Positions 17,626 through 19,367 of a DNA stretch of 19,367 nt are shown one piece after another. How positions within the stretch are numbered: position 1 is the first letter of the stretch; every line of letters starts with the position of its first letter. A model generated the notes under the pieces. That model was not told the DNA's origin. It did no database searches and saw only the letters and a program-made list of their open reading frames with translations. Origin of the DNA: an uncultured Sulfurovum sp. (lineage in GTDB: Bacteria > Campylobacterota > Campylobacteria > Campylobacterales > Sulfurovaceae); NCBI GenBank assembly GCA_947313765.1, contig CAMZNQ010000021.1, forward strand, positions 1-19,367. Reading direction: 5' to 3'. The position numbers and the translations under genes are program-made.

Positions 17626-17653
17626 TTGAAATTTATATATTTTAATTTATAAT
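17626..17653 (+). promoter_or_regulatory. Core sigma-70 promoter of argD
   Basis: TTGAAA (5 of 6) at 17626-17631 and TATAAT (6 of 6) at 17648-17653 are 16 bases apart, the best promoter in the window. The predicted start is near 17660. A second TATAAT at 17692 would start transcription on top of the ribosome binding site (AGGAA, 17700-17704) and is less likely. Between the operators lie two further AT palindromes: ATAAATT-GA-AATTTAT (17621-17636), overlapping the -35, and TAATTCGAATTA (17653-17664), overlapping the start site. Confidence 0.65.
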
Positions 17654-17667
17654 AATTCGAATTAAAC

Positions 17668-17684
17668 GTGTGACATTGTCACAC
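17668..17684 (+). promoter_or_regulatory. Palindromic operator copy 2 upstream of argD
   Basis: GTGTGAC-ATT-GTCACAC has the same arms as copy 1 and a different 3-base centre. The two centres are 65 bp apart, about six helical turns. This copy falls near +16, a position suited to repression. Confidence 0.75.
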
Positions 17685-17714
17685 CTATGGATATAATATA
17701 GGAAAAAATAAAAA

Positions 17715-18899
17715 ATGACATTAGAAGAACTTGATAAAAAGTATGTACTACAGACATACAAGAGAGATTATACAAACTTTGTAAAAGGAGAGGGTTCAAC
17801 TCTCTTTGCAGATAATGGAGATGACTACATAGACTTTGCTTCAGGTATTGCTGTGAATTCTGTAGGGCATAACAATCCTACATTGGTTAAGGCACTTCAG
17901 GAGCAGGTAGAGAAGATTATCCATATCTCAAATCTACAAGTGATAGAGCCACAAGCTAAGTTGGCTGAACAGATTTCGACATTGGCAAACTATGATGGGG
18001 CAATATTTTTTGCAAACTCTGGAGCAGAGGCCAATGAGGGTGCAATTAAAATAGCAAGAAAATATGGTGAGACTAGATTTGATAAGAAACGTTATAAGGT
18101 TATTACCTTAGAACACTCTTTTCATGGAAGAACCATAACAACAGTAAAGGCAACAGGTCAAGAGAGTTTTCATACACCAAATTTCTCTCCATACCCCGAT
18201 GGGTTTCTCTATGTTAATGGATTAGATGCTGTATATGAAAGCATAGATGATGAGACTGTAGCTGTTATGATAGAGCTTGTTCAAGGGGAGGGTGGAGTTC
18301 AACCTTTTGCTAAAGAGGCAATCCAAAAGCTAGAAAAACACCTCAAAGAGAAAGATATTTTATTAATTGTAGATGAGGTGCAAACAGGAATCTATAGAAC
18401 AGGTAAGATGTTAGCTTCAAATATGTATGAGATAAGTCCAGATATTATTACAATGGCAAAAGGTCTTGGTGGAGGTGTTACTATTGGTGCTGTTATGACA
18501 AAACATAAAGATATATTAACAGCAGGAGACCACGGTTCTACATTTGGTGGGAATTATCTTAGTACAAGAGCAGGTTTAGCTGTTTTAGAGATATTAAGTG
18601 AACTCCATAAAAGTGGAAAACTAATTGAAACTATAGCCTACTTTACTATTAAGCTCAAAGAGACAGAAAATAGATACCAAAATCTAGTTAAAGATGAGGT
18701 GGGATTAGGAGCTATGAGAGGTCTTCGTGCAAAAGATAATGATACTATGAGAGTTGTAATCTCTAAATCTATGGAGCATAGATTGATTATACTTCCTGCT
18801 GGAAAAAATACAGTTCGTTTTCTTCCTGCCTTGACCATAACAACAGAGGAGATAGATGAAGGATTTAGACGTTTTGAAGAAGCTCTTAGCTCTATTTAG
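17715..18899 (+). CDS. argD: Acetylornithine aminotransferase
   Basis: This 394-aa PLP enzyme of the class III aminotransferases converts N-acetylglutamate semialdehyde to N-acetylornithine in arginine synthesis, and related enzymes also serve lysine synthesis. Key sites: NSGAEANEGAIKIARK (phosphate-binding region, 101-116), EHSFHGRT (133-140), Asp220 in IVDEVQTG (pairs with the PLP ring nitrogen), Lys249 in TMAKGLGGG (the Schiff-base lysine) and HGSTFGGN (the PLP-phosphate segment). Length is normal. Its last 44 bases are shared with a following TolC-type gene. The twin operators suggest it is tightly regulated, perhaps by amino-acid supply. Confidence 0.94.
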   Translation: MTLEELDKKYVLQTYKRDYTNFVKGEGSTLFADNGDDYIDFASGIAVNSVGHNNPTLVKALQEQVEKIIHISNLQVIEPQAKLAEQISTLANYDGAIFFANSGAEANEGAIKIARKYGETRFDKKRYKVITLEHSFHGRTITTVKATGQESFHTPNFSPYPDGFLYVNGLDAVYESIDDETVAVMIELVQGEGGVQPFAKEAIQKLEKHLKEKDILLIVDEVQTGIYRTGKMLASNMYEISPDIITMAKGLGGGVTIGAVMTKHKDILTAGDHGSTFGGNYLSTRAGLAVLEILSELHKSGKLIETIAYFTIKLKETENRYQNLVKDEVGLGAMRGLRAKDNDTMRVVISKSMEHRLIILPAGKNTVRFLPALTITTEEIDEGFRRFEEALSSI

Positions 18900-19367
18900 T
18901 CTTCTCTCTTCCTCTCTCTTGGCAGAGGGAGAGTTGAGCAATATTTTATCTTCTGATAGAAATGCTCTTATAAATCAACAGATAAATCAGAGTAGTATTA
19001 AAAAGAGAGAGTTAGAGAGGTCATGGATTAATCTTATTATGGTTCAATACTCCAAAAACTATACAACACAGTTTGGAGATACCTTGGATACGCAACAGTT
19101 TGTTATCTCTGTTGACCAACCCATTTTTAAAATGGGTGGAATTTGGTCTGCCATTAAGTATGCTAAGGCATCAGGAGAGGCAAATAGGATAGATATTGAA
19201 CTACAAAAACGACAAGCAATATCACAAGCTATAACCATTTTATATAATCTAAAAAAAATTAAATATCAGATGGAGAAACTAAATCTTCTTTTAGCTAATG
19301 ATGATATTGATATTGAGATACAAAAAGAGAGCTATGAAAATGGTTTAACAAATCGCACTCTATATGA
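18856..19367 (+). CDS. TolC-type outer-membrane protein, 3' end cut by the window
   Basis: 170 codons are present and the frame runs off the right edge. The ATG at 18856 lies inside argD in another frame and has GAGG 6 bases upstream. A signal peptide covers about residues 1-23 (KKLLALFSLLSSSLLA, cleavage before EGEL). The mature part has N-terminal helices (NALINQQINQSSIKKRELE), the beta-strand pair typical of outer-membrane factors (FVISVDQPIFKMGGIWSAIK) and then long helical sequence. It is distinct from the other TolC-type protein in this window. Its partner pump genes, if any, lie outside. Confidence 0.8.
   Translation, partial: MKDLDVLKKLLALFSLLSSSLLAEGELSNILSSDRNALINQQINQSSIKKRELERSWINLIMVQYSKNYTTQFGDTLDTQQFVISVDQPIFKMGGIWSAIKYAKASGEANRIDIELQKRQAISQAITILYNLKKIKYQMEKLNLLLANDDIDIEIQKESYENGLTNRTLY

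Noticed and set aside
17692..17697. Second TATAAT upstream of argD as the main -10
   Set aside because: Transcription would start on the ribosome binding site at 17700-17704. It also lacks a -35, unlike the TTGAAA-N16-TATAAT pair at 17626-17653.

Overview
The window looks like a chromosomal segment of an AT-rich member of the Campylobacterota (Sulfurovum, Sulfurimonas, Campylobacter and relatives). The grounds are protein style and gene order: serA, rpsA, ispH, aroA, pheT, pheS and a HIT-family gene lie next to each other as they do in Campylobacter-type genomes. The genus cannot be fixed from sequence reading alone.

Layout. Positions 25-2266 hold three minus-strand genes that appear to be transcribed singly: a 75-aa protein of unknown function, an exported seven-repeat beta-propeller protein, and a LysR-type effector-binding domain with no DNA-binding half. 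Positions 2377-8035 hold a compact minus-strand efflux operon: TolC-type outer-membrane channel, HlyD-type periplasmic adaptor, and an RND pump encoded as two abutting half-length genes. Positions 8220-17113 hold the minus-strand housekeeping block pheS-pheT-aroA-ispH, then rpsA-serA behind its own promoter. From 17240 the strand switches to plus: a HIT-family hydrolase, argD behind a strong promoter flanked by two identical palindromes, and a second TolC-type gene that starts inside the end of argD and runs off the window. No gap between genes exceeds 300 bases. I saw no tRNA, rRNA, CRISPR array or insertion sequence.

The most notable points are departures from normal gene structure. serA carries an in-frame TAG where its family normally has a tryptophan, with no restart signal after it. 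The RND pump is cut by an in-frame TAG followed at once by ATG, but here a very strong ribosome binding site supports a real two-gene arrangement. pheS is open at full length but has no ATG, GTG or TTG start, and a run of 16 A sits exactly where the start should be. The propeller gene contains a run of 15 T in frame. The argD promoter has twin GTGTGAC-N3-GTCACAC sites centred near -49 and +16.

I did not find a defence system or an evident new enzymatic system. The best candidates for something undescribed are the two-chain RND pump with a Cys/His-rich tail, the orphan LysR sensor domain beside it, and the unknown regulator that would read the argD palindromes.
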